Shown here in pieces: positions 1 to 5,685 of a DNA stretch of 5,892 nucleotides (positions within the stretch are counted from its first letter, which is position 1; each line of letters starts with the position of its first letter). Under the pieces are notes generated by a model, which did no database searches, was not told the DNA's origin, and saw nothing but the letters and a program-made list of their open reading frames with translations. This DNA is from Chloroflexota bacterium (GTDB lineage Bacteria > Chloroflexota > Anaerolineae > Thermoflexales > Thermoflexaceae), in NCBI GenBank assembly GCA_030550075.1, contig JAUQQB010000192.1, positions 1-5,892 of the forward strand, in the 5' to 3' direction. A program made the position numbers and the translations under genes.

Positions 1-1264
1 CATACGTGAAGGCCGCCCCGCATACCGGGCACGTCGTGGCATCGTCCGCCACCGCGGATCCACATTCCGGGCATAACGCCTGCCCGCAAGCCGGGCATGT
101 GTCCACATCTTCGGGAAGCTCGGCCCCGCACGTCGGACAGCGCCCGGAGAGATCCAGGCCGCACTGGGGGCAGCGGAGGGTCTCCTCAGCGACCGGAGTC
201 CCACAGCGAGGGCATGCAAAGCCGAGATCCGCACCACATGAAGGGCAGGCGGAAGCACCATAGGGAATTACGGCCTGACATGCCGGGCAGGTCCAGCCGG
301 TTTCGGTGCCGCATCGCGGACATACGGTTTCCTCCGGCCAGAGCCGGGCCTGGCAGCGAGGGCAGAGGCGCTGCCCACACTCCGGACATGGCCCTTCGGA
401 CGGGCGGAAGACGGTGCCGCAGTTCGGGCATGCCGCCAGGGCCTCCCACAACGGCCTTCCGCCCGGCAGGTCGTGTTTGGGGGAAGACGTGGTGGCCGCC
501 GGCACCGGGGTGCCGCAGTTCGGGCAATTCGTCGGCGCGCCGAAGAGGGCGTGTTCGCAGGATGGGCACCGTCGAACGAACGCTCGTCCACAATCCGGGC
601 ATTCCGGAGCGGCGCTCAGGAGGATCGTCCCGCAATCCGGGCACGCGAAGGCCAGGGCGAACCCGCACCACCGGCATCGGGTCTCGGCGGTGAGCGGATC
701 CTCCGGCCCGGGCTCCCCACACTGGGGGCACCAGATCGCCCCACACGCTGGACACACTCCCATTTCCCGTTCGATCGCCTCACCGCACTGCGGACAGACA
801 GCCTCCTGGATCGATGCGCCGCATGAGGGGCAACGCGTGGCGCCTTCCGGCAGGAGCGCCCCACAGCGCTCGCAGGTTTCGGCGAGCGGCAACCCGCAGG
901 CCGGGCATGCGGTCGCGTCAGCCGGGACCCAGGCGCCGCAATCGGGGCATGGCTCCGCGCCACAGTTTGGGCATGGCTCATCGGGCGGCACCATCGCGCC
1001 GCAGCGGCCGCATGGGCGAGGCCGAAGCGGGGCGCCGCAGGAAGGGCAGGTCTCCGCCTCCGGGGGAACCGGCGCGTCGCAATGGCTGCAAAACCACACC
1101 CAGAGGGTCCCACACGTTGGGCAACGCGTGGCCGTCTCCGGCATCCGCGATCGGCAGGCCGGGCAGAACGTCGTTCCGCAGTGGGGGCAGACGCCATCTT
1201 CCCAGGCGATCTCCCGCCCGCATGCGGGACACGGGCCGCTTTCAGGTGGAAGAAGGGCGCTCAT
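1..1264 (-). CDS. Zinc-ribbon array protein with at least 32 CxxC knuckles (partial, C-terminus off the left edge)
   Basis: Read on the minus strand from ATG at 1264-1262, the frame stays open for 421 codons to the window edge. The protein begins MSALLPPESGPCPACGRE and is built almost wholly of CPxC(G) knuckles. I count 32 CxxC motifs (first at residues 12-15, 26-29, 34-37), and all 64 cysteines fall in such pairs. Spacing alternates roughly short and long, as in double zinc ribbon (DZR) domains, where two knuckles bind one zinc; this would give up to 16 zinc sites. One 28-residue linker without Cys (residues 251-278) interrupts the series. No signal peptide or membrane segment is visible in this part. 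The start was chosen because it is the first ATG before the first knuckle, with AGG about 8 bases upstream; an in-frame GTG at 1300-1298 lacks a ribosome site. It lies 73 bases downstream of the hydrolase gene on the same strand. Role unknown: short DZR proteins often act as binding or scaffold modules. The missing C-terminus could hold another domain. Confidence 0.9.
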   Translation of the reverse strand, partial: MSALLPPESGPCPACGREIAWEDGVCPHCGTTFCPACRSRMPETATRCPTCGTLWVWFCSHCDAPVPPEAETCPSCGAPLRPRPCGRCGAMVPPDEPCPNCGAEPCPDCGAWVPADATACPACGLPLAETCERCGALLPEGATRCPSCGASIQEAVCPQCGEAIEREMGVCPACGAIWCPQCGEPGPEDPLTAETRCRWCGFALAFACPDCGTILLSAAPECPDCGRAFVRRCPSCEHALFGAPTNCPNCGTPVPAATTSSPKHDLPGGRPLWEALAACPNCGTVFRPSEGPCPECGQRLCPRCQARLWPEETVCPRCGTETGWTCPACQAVIPYGASACPSCGADLGFACPRCGTPVAEETLRCPQCGLDLSGRCPTCGAELPEDVDTCPACGQALCPECGSAVADDATTCPVCGAAFTY

Positions 1265-1300
1265 CTCCAGAGCCTGCTTGCGCGAGATTCCAGAGTCCAC

Positions 1301-1331
1301 GGAGGGAGCGGGCGTGGTGGGCCCGCCCTCC
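1301..1331 (-). terminator. GC-rich hairpin after the hydrolase stop codon (possible terminator or attenuator)
   Basis: GCGGGC (1308-1313) pairs perfectly with GCCCGC (1321-1326) across a 7-base loop. GGAGG (1301-1305) pairs with CCTCC (1327-1331), leaving a 2-base bulge. On the minus strand it begins 6 bases after the hydrolase stop codon and ends 36 bases before the zinc-ribbon start. There is no T-run after it, so classic intrinsic termination is doubtful. It could reduce read-through, stabilise the upstream message, or do nothing. Confidence 0.4.
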
Positions 1332-1337
1332 GAAGGG

Positions 1338-2273
1338 TTATGAACGGGCCGCCTCTGCCCGTTTCCGCCAGTAGCGCAGATAACCGGCTACGACGCTCTC
1401 ATAGCTGGCCGCCACATCGTAGAACTCAGGATCCGCTCCGGCGGCGCGCAGTTCCTCATCCGCGTGAGCCCGAAGGCGCCTCACGATCTCTGCATCCTCC
1501 AGGTTCTCTTCCATCATCTCCCGGATCCGATGTCCCCAATCCCAGAGGCGCCGCTCCAGATCCTCCCAATGCCATTCGATGTCCTCCCGATGCACGTCGA
1601 AATGGGTCAGGCATAAGGCGCTGGCCTTCAGCGCCCGCAAGCGGGTGATGCTGGCGGACCAGGCCTCGAGATCCAGTTCCGGTGGCGGGGTGGGGGGGCG
1701 GACATAACGGATCCCGGGCATGCGGACGCCAGCGATATCGCCGGTGAAGAGAAGTCCAGTGGTTTCATCGAGGAAAGCGTGGTGATGGCGGGCGTGGCCG
1801 GGGGTATCGAAGGCAATCAGCGTATGGCCCGCCACTCGCAATCGCTCCCCATCGGGAACGCTCACCAGGCGATCCGCAGGCACCGGGATCACCTTCCCCC
1901 ACAGGGCCTCCAGCAGATCGCCATAGATCCGTGCGGCGCTGGCGATCAGGCGGGAAGGATCGGCCAGATGGGGCGCGCCAACCGGATGCACATAAACGTT
2001 CGCCCATGGCAGGCGCTGGATCAGAGCTCCGCAGGCCCCGGCGTGATCCAGGTGGATGTGGGTGACAATCAGGTGGCGCACCGCCTCCAGGGGCACCTCA
2101 GCGGCCTGAAGGCCTTCCAGAAGCCGCTCAACCGTGGAGGTGGGTCCGGTCTCCACCAGGGCGGCCTCGCGGCCATCATACAGGAGATAAGCGGCGATGA
2201 CCTGCGGACGGCCCTGGAATTGAAGATCGATGCGGATGACGCCGTCAGCAATGGATTGCAGAAGCGGGGGCAT
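1338..2273 (-). CDS. Metallo-beta-lactamase-fold hydrolase
   Basis: The gene is complete at 311 residues, usual for glyoxalase II-like MBL proteins that carry an extra C-terminal helical part. The metal site is complete: THIHLDH at residues 71-77 (ligands H72, H74, D76, H77), H160 in TPGH, D179 in FTGD, and H224 in LTHFD. The fold binds two metal ions, usually zinc or iron, and hydrolyses thioesters, esters, lactones or phosphodiesters; the substrate here cannot be read from sequence. Residues 230-311 are charged and helical. No signal peptide is visible, so it is probably cytoplasmic. The start ATG (2273-2271) has GGAGG (plus-strand 2281-2285) at 7 bases, a good site. It is transcribed away from the winged-helix operon, and the zinc-ribbon gene follows downstream. 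Confidence 0.95.
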   Translation of the reverse strand: MPPLLQSIADGVIRIDLQFQGRPQVIAAYLLYDGREAALVETGPTSTVERLLEGLQAAEVPLEAVRHLIVTHIHLDHAGACGALIQRLPWANVYVHPVGAPHLADPSRLIASAARIYGDLLEALWGKVIPVPADRLVSVPDGERLRVAGHTLIAFDTPGHARHHHAFLDETTGLLFTGDIAGVRMPGIRYVRPPTPPPELDLEAWSASITRLRALKASALCLTHFDVHREDIEWHWEDLERRLWDWGHRIREMMEENLEDAEIVRRLRAHADEELRAAGADPEFYDVAASYESVVAGYLRYWRKRAEAARS

Positions 2274-2303
2274 GATTTCCCCTCCGTTTTTCCGGAATTG
2301 CGT

Positions 2304-2394
2304 CCTCGGGTGGCGATGAGTTTTTGGTGGGATGCAGGCCGCCTTCGACGGCCCGCATCCCAGAAAAACGATAACTGGCGAAGTTCACCCGAGG
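2304..2394. repeat. Large nested imperfect inverted repeat in the divergent intergenic region
   Basis: Three nested arm pairs share one centre. The outer pair is CCTCGGGTG (2304-2312) with CACCCGAGG (2386-2394). The middle pair is TTTTT (2321-2325) with AAAAA (2364-2368). The inner pair is TGGGATGC (2328-2335) with GCATCCCA (2355-2362), continued by GGCCG (2337-2341) with CGGCC (2349-2353) after one mismatch, closing a 7-base loop. If the minus-strand promoter at 2416-2421 is used, the whole structure lies in the hydrolase leader RNA, ending about 19 bases before its ribosome site. It could be a cis-acting leader structure, a protein-binding palindrome, or a small non-coding repeat element. 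The plus-strand ATG at 2332 lies inside it, which argues against that codon as a gene start. Confidence 0.6.
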
Positions 2395-2415
2395 TTCAGG
2401 AATCATCAGTCCCCA

Positions 2416-2444
2416 ATTATACGACTTCACGCGTGGGTTGCTGC
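2416..2444 (-). promoter_or_regulatory. Candidate minus-strand promoter for the hydrolase gene
   Basis: A perfect TATAAT reads on the minus strand at 2421-2416. The hexamer at a 17-base spacing (2444-2439, GCAGCA) is a poor -35 box, so an activator or another sigma factor may be needed. Transcription would start near 2409 and give a leader of about 135 bases that holds the inverted repeat. Its -35 position coincides with that of the plus-strand promoter. Confidence 0.4.
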
Positions 2445-2466
2445 TGTCCTTCGGACTGGATATAAT
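2438..2466 (+). promoter_or_regulatory. Sigma-70-like promoter of the winged-helix operon
   Basis: TTGCTG (2438-2443), a 17-base spacer and a perfect TATAAT (2461-2466) form a good housekeeping-type promoter. Transcription should start near 2472-2474, giving a leader of about 36 bases to the TTG start at 2509. The spacer contains a small dyad, GTCC (2446-2449) with GGAC (2453-2456), a possible operator half. Confidence 0.6.
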
Positions 2467-2508
2467 CTTGTATGGTTTGCCGATCTCGAAGGCGTTCTTT
2501 ACAGTCCT

Positions 2509-4146
2509 TTGAACCCCAGGAGAATCACCGCCTTCCGGTTGACCTCATGGTGGATGGATGAAGAGATGGATGCAGCGAAGGTGTGGCCCGGGACGATCGA
2601 TTGGGAGCGTCTGGAAGTTACCGATGCGGATCTCGAGGCGTTATTAAACCGATTCCTGGAGGATCCCCTTCCCCGCACCGCGGAGGAGCTCGCCCGCTTT
2701 CTCATCCAGCGTCGTCTCCAGGAGCTGGAGGAGCAGCGGCGCGCTCTCCTGGCTGGAACTCGTCCATTCCGTCCGAAAGACCGCTACCAGGTCGGGGAAC
2801 GCCTTTTCTTCCCCCATCTGAATTTCGCCATCGGGACCGTGGTGGGAATCCGGGATGGGCATAACCCGGAGATCGGCCCCTTCAAAGTCATTCGGGTTCG
2901 CTTCGAGAACGACGGAACCCTGCGGGAATTCGCTGCGGAATACCCTCTCCCTCATCGTCTCAACGAATTAAATGGGATACGTGGCCCGGATGAGAAGGGC
3001 CTGCGGCCGGGTGAGGTCTGGGCGACATGGGGCCGTCGGATCCAGGACCAGCTCCTCGCCCGACTGGAATCCAGCTCGGAGTTCGTCCGTGTAGGGGATC
3101 ACTGGTTCCCGAAAGGGTTGCTGGTGGAACTCCATGAAGGGCATCTGAACTTGGTGGAGGCCGTCCTCGATGTGCACGGAGGCGGCCCGCTGCCGCCGGA
3201 GACGTTGCTTCCTCATCTGGAGCTGCCAGTCGATGTTCTTCCGCCGTTGCAAATCTTCTCCCTGAACGCCGCCCTCTATCGGGATGCCCGTTTCGATGAA
3301 GTGGGCCCGGCGGGTCAGTTCCTCTGGTTCCTGCGCCGAATGGAACCCCCCGAGGTCCTGGAGACCCCGCCGCGGCTTCAGGGACGACCTTACACCGGAA
3401 CCGGCGAGCGGCTGGATGAAGCCCTGCTCCGGATTGTGGCGGAGATCGATGATGAGCTCAGCGTGCAGGAGGAGATCCGCCCCGGGATCGGGGAGGCGGA
3501 TGAGGTGGTGTGGATTGCCACGTATCCTCATCTGGTCAGTGGAACTGCACCGCTGACCCGGCGCACTGCCCAGGTGTTCCCGCTGGGTCGAACGCATCGC
3601 ATTCGCTTCGAGTTCGAGGATCCAACGAATGGCCGGCGCTGGCCCGGATGGGTGGTGCGGGAGCGCAAGTATGTCTTCGGCCTGAAGGAATGGTATCAGG
3701 CCCATCAAGTCCAGCCGGGCTGCCTGGTGGTCTTTCAACGAGCCCGCGAGCCCGGTGTGATCCGGGTCCAGCTTCAGGGGCGCAGCCGGCGCGATTGGGT
3801 CCGGGTGGCGCGGGTGGAGGAGGGCCGCGTGACTTTCGATATGCTTCGCCGTCAGATCCCGGGCGAGTTTGACGATCAAGGCCTGATTTACGTGGATGAT
3901 CCGGCGGCGCTGGAGGAGCTGTGGCCGCGTTGGCGGAACCGCCCCGCGCGAGCGCTGGCCCAGCAGCTCTTCCCGGTGCTGGCTACCCTGACACCTCAAG
4001 GCACGGTCCATGCACGGACGCTCTACCAGGCAGTGAATCTCCTCAACCGGATGCCGCCGGAGTCGCTGTTTGAAGAGGTGATGGGCACGCCCGGGTGCAT
4101 TTACCTGGGCGATGGGTACTGGCGGTGGATAGGAGAGGGAGCATGA
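2509..4146 (+). CDS. Hypothetical multidomain protein, probably DNA-binding (winged-helix and SH3/B3-like segments)
   Basis: Residues 11-75 are helical and acidic, rich in Trp, Leu and Glu. Residues 92-150 are beta-rich and resemble an SH3/KOW-like barrel (YQVGERLFFPHLNFAIGTVV). Residues 198-280 resemble a HARE-type winged helix, ending DARFDEVGPAGQFLWFLR. Residues 375-432 have a plant-B3-like pattern (GWVVRERKYVFGLKEW then PGCLVVF). Residues 483-541 look like a second winged helix ending GDGYWRWIG. I infer a cytoplasmic transcription-associated or other DNA-binding protein and do not recognise a named family. The start is uncertain. The frame is open back to ATG 2332, but that codon lies in a hairpin upstream of the promoter. 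TTG 2509 gives NPRRITAFRLTSWW and 545 residues, but its GAAGG is about 16 bases away. TTG 2539 and ATG 2554 are alternatives. The stop overlaps the next gene by 4 bases (ATGA). Confidence 0.8.
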   Translation: MNPRRITAFRLTSWWMDEEMDAAKVWPGTIDWERLEVTDADLEALLNRFLEDPLPRTAEELARFLIQRRLQELEEQRRALLAGTRPFRPKDRYQVGERLFFPHLNFAIGTVVGIRDGHNPEIGPFKVIRVRFENDGTLREFAAEYPLPHRLNELNGIRGPDEKGLRPGEVWATWGRRIQDQLLARLESSSEFVRVGDHWFPKGLLVELHEGHLNLVEAVLDVHGGGPLPPETLLPHLELPVDVLPPLQIFSLNAALYRDARFDEVGPAGQFLWFLRRMEPPEVLETPPRLQGRPYTGTGERLDEALLRIVAEIDDELSVQEEIRPGIGEADEVVWIATYPHLVSGTAPLTRRTAQVFPLGRTHRIRFEFEDPTNGRRWPGWVVRERKYVFGLKEWYQAHQVQPGCLVVFQRAREPGVIRVQLQGRSRRDWVRVARVEEGRVTFDMLRRQIPGEFDDQGLIYVDDPAALEELWPRWRNRPARALAQQLFPVLATLTPQGTVHARTLYQAVNLLNRMPPESLFEEVMGTPGCIYLGDGYWRWIGEGA

Positions 4147-4607
4147 GTGACCGCCCGCAGGCTCTGACGCAACGGCTGATCAAGCCGACGCTGGATACTT
4201 CCTTCCGCATCGATCTGGACTGGTGGAAGCGGGAGGGGCAAGACTTCCGCGCCTATCTGATGAGTCACCTGTGTCCGGAACATCGCGACCAGTTTCTGAC
4301 GAATCCAGAGGCTGCAGAGATCGATTGGGTGGATCCGGAGACCGCCGAGGTCCAGCGGGTGGACGGACTGTGGCATACGCTGCTGCAACACTGCAGCCGC
4401 CAGCCGGATTTCCTGACACCCCAGACGCCGCTCACGGACGCCGTGTTCCGGCTGTTGCTGATCAACGGCAATCAACCGCTGACGCCGAAACAGATGTCCC
4501 AGGCCCTTCAGGCGCGCACTGGTCGATGGGAGGATCCTCGCAAGATCCTGCAGACAATCGGCGGGCGGGTGGTGCATCGGGGGATCCGACCGGTCCTGGA
4601 GGGGTGA
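4143..4607 (+). CDS. Small hypothetical protein with predicted winged-helix C-terminus
   Basis: The protein has 154 residues and starts at the ATG of the ATGA overlap with the gene before, so it is translationally coupled to it and probably works with it. An in-frame ATG at 4095 lies well inside the upstream gene and is less likely. Residues 1-75 are rich in acidic and aromatic residues (RIDLDWWKREG, then DWVDPETAEVQRVDGL). Residues 95-150 (TDAVFRLLLINGNQPLTPKQ, then KILQTIGGRVVHRGIRPV) fit a winged helix, with a helix, an LTPKQ turn, a recognition helix and a wing. His and Cys at H42, C44, H47, H78, H83 and C84 could form a metal site, but this is speculative. No catalytic motif is seen. It may be a partner of the 545-residue protein in a DNA-bound complex. 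Family not recognised. Confidence 0.88.
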   Translation: MSDRPQALTQRLIKPTLDTSFRIDLDWWKREGQDFRAYLMSHLCPEHRDQFLTNPEAAEIDWVDPETAEVQRVDGLWHTLLQHCSRQPDFLTPQTPLTDAVFRLLLINGNQPLTPKQMSQALQARTGRWEDPRKILQTIGGRVVHRGIRPVLEG

Positions 4608-4610
4608 GGG

Positions 4611-4865
4611 ATGCAGGTGACCGTGAAATTGCATGCGATCCTCCGCCGTTATCGTCCCCCCGGGGTGCAGGATGAGGGCATTCCCGTTGAGGTTCCGGAG
4701 AACGGCACCCCCCGGGATGCCGCCGCTGCGCTGGGGGTTCCCCTCGAGCTGATCCACGCGGTTTTCGTCAATGAGACGCAGGCCACCCTGGACACGCCCC
4801 TGAGACCCGGGGATCTGGTTCGGCTTTTCCCACCCGTCGTGGGTGGAAGCGTTTTGAATCGATGA
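4611..4865 (+). CDS. MoaD/ThiS-like ubiquitin-fold sulfur carrier protein
   Basis: The 84-residue protein has the small beta-grasp pattern of MoaD/ThiS proteins: first strand VTVKLHAILR, a DAAAALGVP helix, VFVNETQATLDTPLRPGD, and the tail motif LFPPVVGG (residues 72-79). In the family the C-terminal Gly-Gly is adenylated by an E1-like enzyme and then carries sulfur as a thiocarboxylate, for molybdopterin or tungstopterin or for thiamine. Here the Gly-Gly (78-79) is followed by five residues, SVLNR, so it is not exposed as made. The gene starts 3 bases after the previous stop with GGAGGGGTGA just upstream, so it belongs to the same operon. No cofactor gene or E1-like partner is in the window, so its pathway is unknown. 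It may need trimming, be fed by another enzyme, or have lost the carrier role. Confidence 0.88.
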   Translation: MQVTVKLHAILRRYRPPGVQDEGIPVEVPENGTPRDAAAALGVPLELIHAVFVNETQATLDTPLRPGDLVRLFPPVVGGSVLNR

Positions 4866-4920
4866 GGAGTTGATCCGTCGGATGAATCAGGAGAAGTGGG
4901 TCATCCTCCAGTTGGCCATC

Positions 4921-4939
4921 TTTCCCGGCGTCCGGGAGG
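4921..4939 (+). promoter_or_regulatory. Hairpin that covers the ribosome binding site of the DUF433 gene
   Basis: CCCGG (4924-4928), loop CGT, and CCGGG (4932-4936) form a perfect stem. It is extended by T4923-A4937 and two G-U pairs to an 8-bp stem. The 3' arm contains the GGGAGGA Shine-Dalgarno of the gene starting at 4946, so folding would hide it. A 29-codon reading frame (4882-4971) runs through the hairpin, and its translation could open it. I have no evidence that this short frame is a real gene. Confidence 0.4.
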
Positions 4940-4945
4940 AACAAA

Positions 4946-5173
4946 ATGAAATATACGCGAATTACGGTTGATCCGAATCAAATGGGCGGAGTTCCGTGTA
5001 TCCGTGGCCTGCGCATCCCAGTGGCTACAATTGTGGGGATGCTGGCGGATGGCATGAGCGAGCAGGAGATTCTCGAAGCCTACCCGGATCTGGAACCTGA
5101 GGACATCCGCGAGGCGCTCCGCTATGCCGCCGAAGCGGTGCAGGAGCGAGAGTTGCCCCTGAGGGTAGCATGA
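4946..5173 (+). CDS. DUF433 family antitoxin
   Basis: The 75-residue protein fits DUF433 along its length: RITVDPNQMGGVPCIRGLRI at residues 5-24, where GGxPCIRGxRIP is the family signature. It continues with PVATIVGMLADGMSEQEIL and YPDLEPEDIREALRYAAE, a small helix-turn-helix. DUF433 proteins are antitoxins, usually encoded just before a PIN-like DUF5615 toxin. They bind and neutralise it and probably repress their own promoter. GGGAGGA gives a strong ribosome site 5 bases before ATG, though it can be hidden in a hairpin. The stop overlaps the next ATG (ATGA), the normal arrangement for this pair. The antitoxin looks intact, while its toxin is cut short. I see no clear promoter in 4866-4945, so it may be read from the upstream operon. 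Confidence 0.93.
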   Translation: MKYTRITVDPNQMGGVPCIRGLRIPVATIVGMLADGMSEQEILEAYPDLEPEDIREALRYAAEAVQERELPLRVA

Positions 5174-5253
5174 AGTTTCTCGTGGATAACGCTCTGTCCC
5201 CCCGAGTTGCTGATGGATTGCGCCTGGCCGGGCACAATGGGATGGGGGATTAG
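5170..5253 (+). pseudogene. Truncated DUF5615 PIN-like toxin
   Basis: From ATG 5170, overlapping the antitoxin stop, the frame reads MKFLVDNALSPRVADGLRLA then GHNGMGD and a TAG at 5251-5253: 27 residues. The first 23 residues match the N-terminus of DUF5615 PIN-like toxins (MKFLVDxxLSPxxAxxLRxxGHxA), including the first acidic catalytic position D6. Intact members run to about 110-120 residues and continue after GH with a VHVRDxG-type segment and further acidic residues. None of that is present, and sequence similarity stops near base 5241. No other frame downstream continues the family pattern to my eye. The toxin is therefore almost surely inactive, by deletion or insertion rather than by a single stop codon. 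Confidence 0.8.
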
Positions 5254-5685
5254 GGGTGGGTGGGGCTTTCCTCGCGCAAGGGAAGGGCCTGAACGAGAAA
5301 TCAGACGGCCCGTTTGTCCAAAGTCCAAGATGTTAAAGATTGTGGGCCCGGAAACACACAGCCCAATTGGGATGTTGGAAAGCCTCGGATGCCCAAGCGA
5401 ACATGAAGCCTGTATGGGTCGGTTCCCAACCCGCTCTGCTCTCTTTCCCTCGTCCATCTCTCCTCTCGTGATACGCAAGGGAGAACTTGCCCTGGTAAAT
5501 TTGCCCTCAAAGGCCTCATTCGCTGGGCCGACCAAATGTGAAAATGGGGTGGGGTTCAGATCCGTGAAAGGCACGGGGTCTCTCTCCTTGTGACCCGAAG
5601 GGCCATAAGGAGAGAGAGGGGATCCGGGAATTCTCCTTTGCTGAATGTCCGCGGAGTTATGGGGTCTGACGAAGGTGATCGCGCT
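5254..5685. other. Lower-GC region without a convincing gene
   Basis: This stretch separates the broken toxin from the last gene. A hand count gives about 53% GC over 5281-5520 against about 70% over 5101-5160. Open frames exist on both strands (for example 5207-5593 plus and 5122-5574 minus), but they overlap one another, run into the toxin-antitoxin genes in the wrong frame and match no family I know. Visible structure: a perfect palindrome CCCAATTGGG (5362-5371), GGGCCC (5344-5349), a pyrimidine-rich tract (about 5425-5467), and an inverted repeat at 5579-5617. It may be a non-coding mobile remnant or repeat that replaced the 3' part of the toxin. I see no terminal inverted repeats or target duplication that prove insertion. 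Confidence 0.5.
5579..5617. repeat. Perfect 11-bp inverted repeat (stem-loop)
   Basis: TCTCTCTCCTT (5579-5589) and AAGGAGAGAGA (5607-5617) pair perfectly around a 17-base loop that itself holds CCC-GAA-GGG. There is no T-run on either side, so it is not a standard intrinsic terminator. It lies about 70 bases before the last gene's start and may be an end of the low-GC element, an RNA leader structure, or a protein-binding site. Confidence 0.5.

Noticed and set aside
1..1260. Periodic GGGCA/CCGCA units suggesting a CRISPR or tandem DNA repeat
   Set aside because: The period varies and the units are only the codons of CPxCG knuckles. There are no constant repeats with unique spacers.
306..1343. 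Long plus-strand open frame of 345 codons rich in GH and PQ repeats
   Set aside because: It is the reverse complement of the zinc-knuckle array. Repeated TGC codons on the minus strand produce the periodic GH pattern and suppress stops. No ribosome site or family match.
2332..2508. 59-codon N-terminal extension of the large plus-strand protein from ATG 2332
   Set aside because: The ATG lies in the inverted repeat upstream of a strong promoter whose TATAAT would be coding, and it has no ribosome site.
2472..2561. Leaderless 29-codon frame starting at the predicted transcription start (ATG 2472)
   Set aside because: It is in a different frame from the main gene, very short, and of a composition (MVCRSRRRS) typical of chance frames. 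It could be a leader peptide but nothing supports it.
5122..5574. Minus-strand 150-codon open frame over the antitoxin end and low-GC block
   Set aside because: It runs antisense through the antitoxin and toxin remnant, has no family motif and no good ribosome site.
5207..5593. Plus-strand 128-codon open frame across the toxin remnant and low-GC block
   Set aside because: It starts inside the toxin remnant in another frame and matches no family I recognise. It might be a translated repeat, so the DNA is reported as a possible element instead of a gene.
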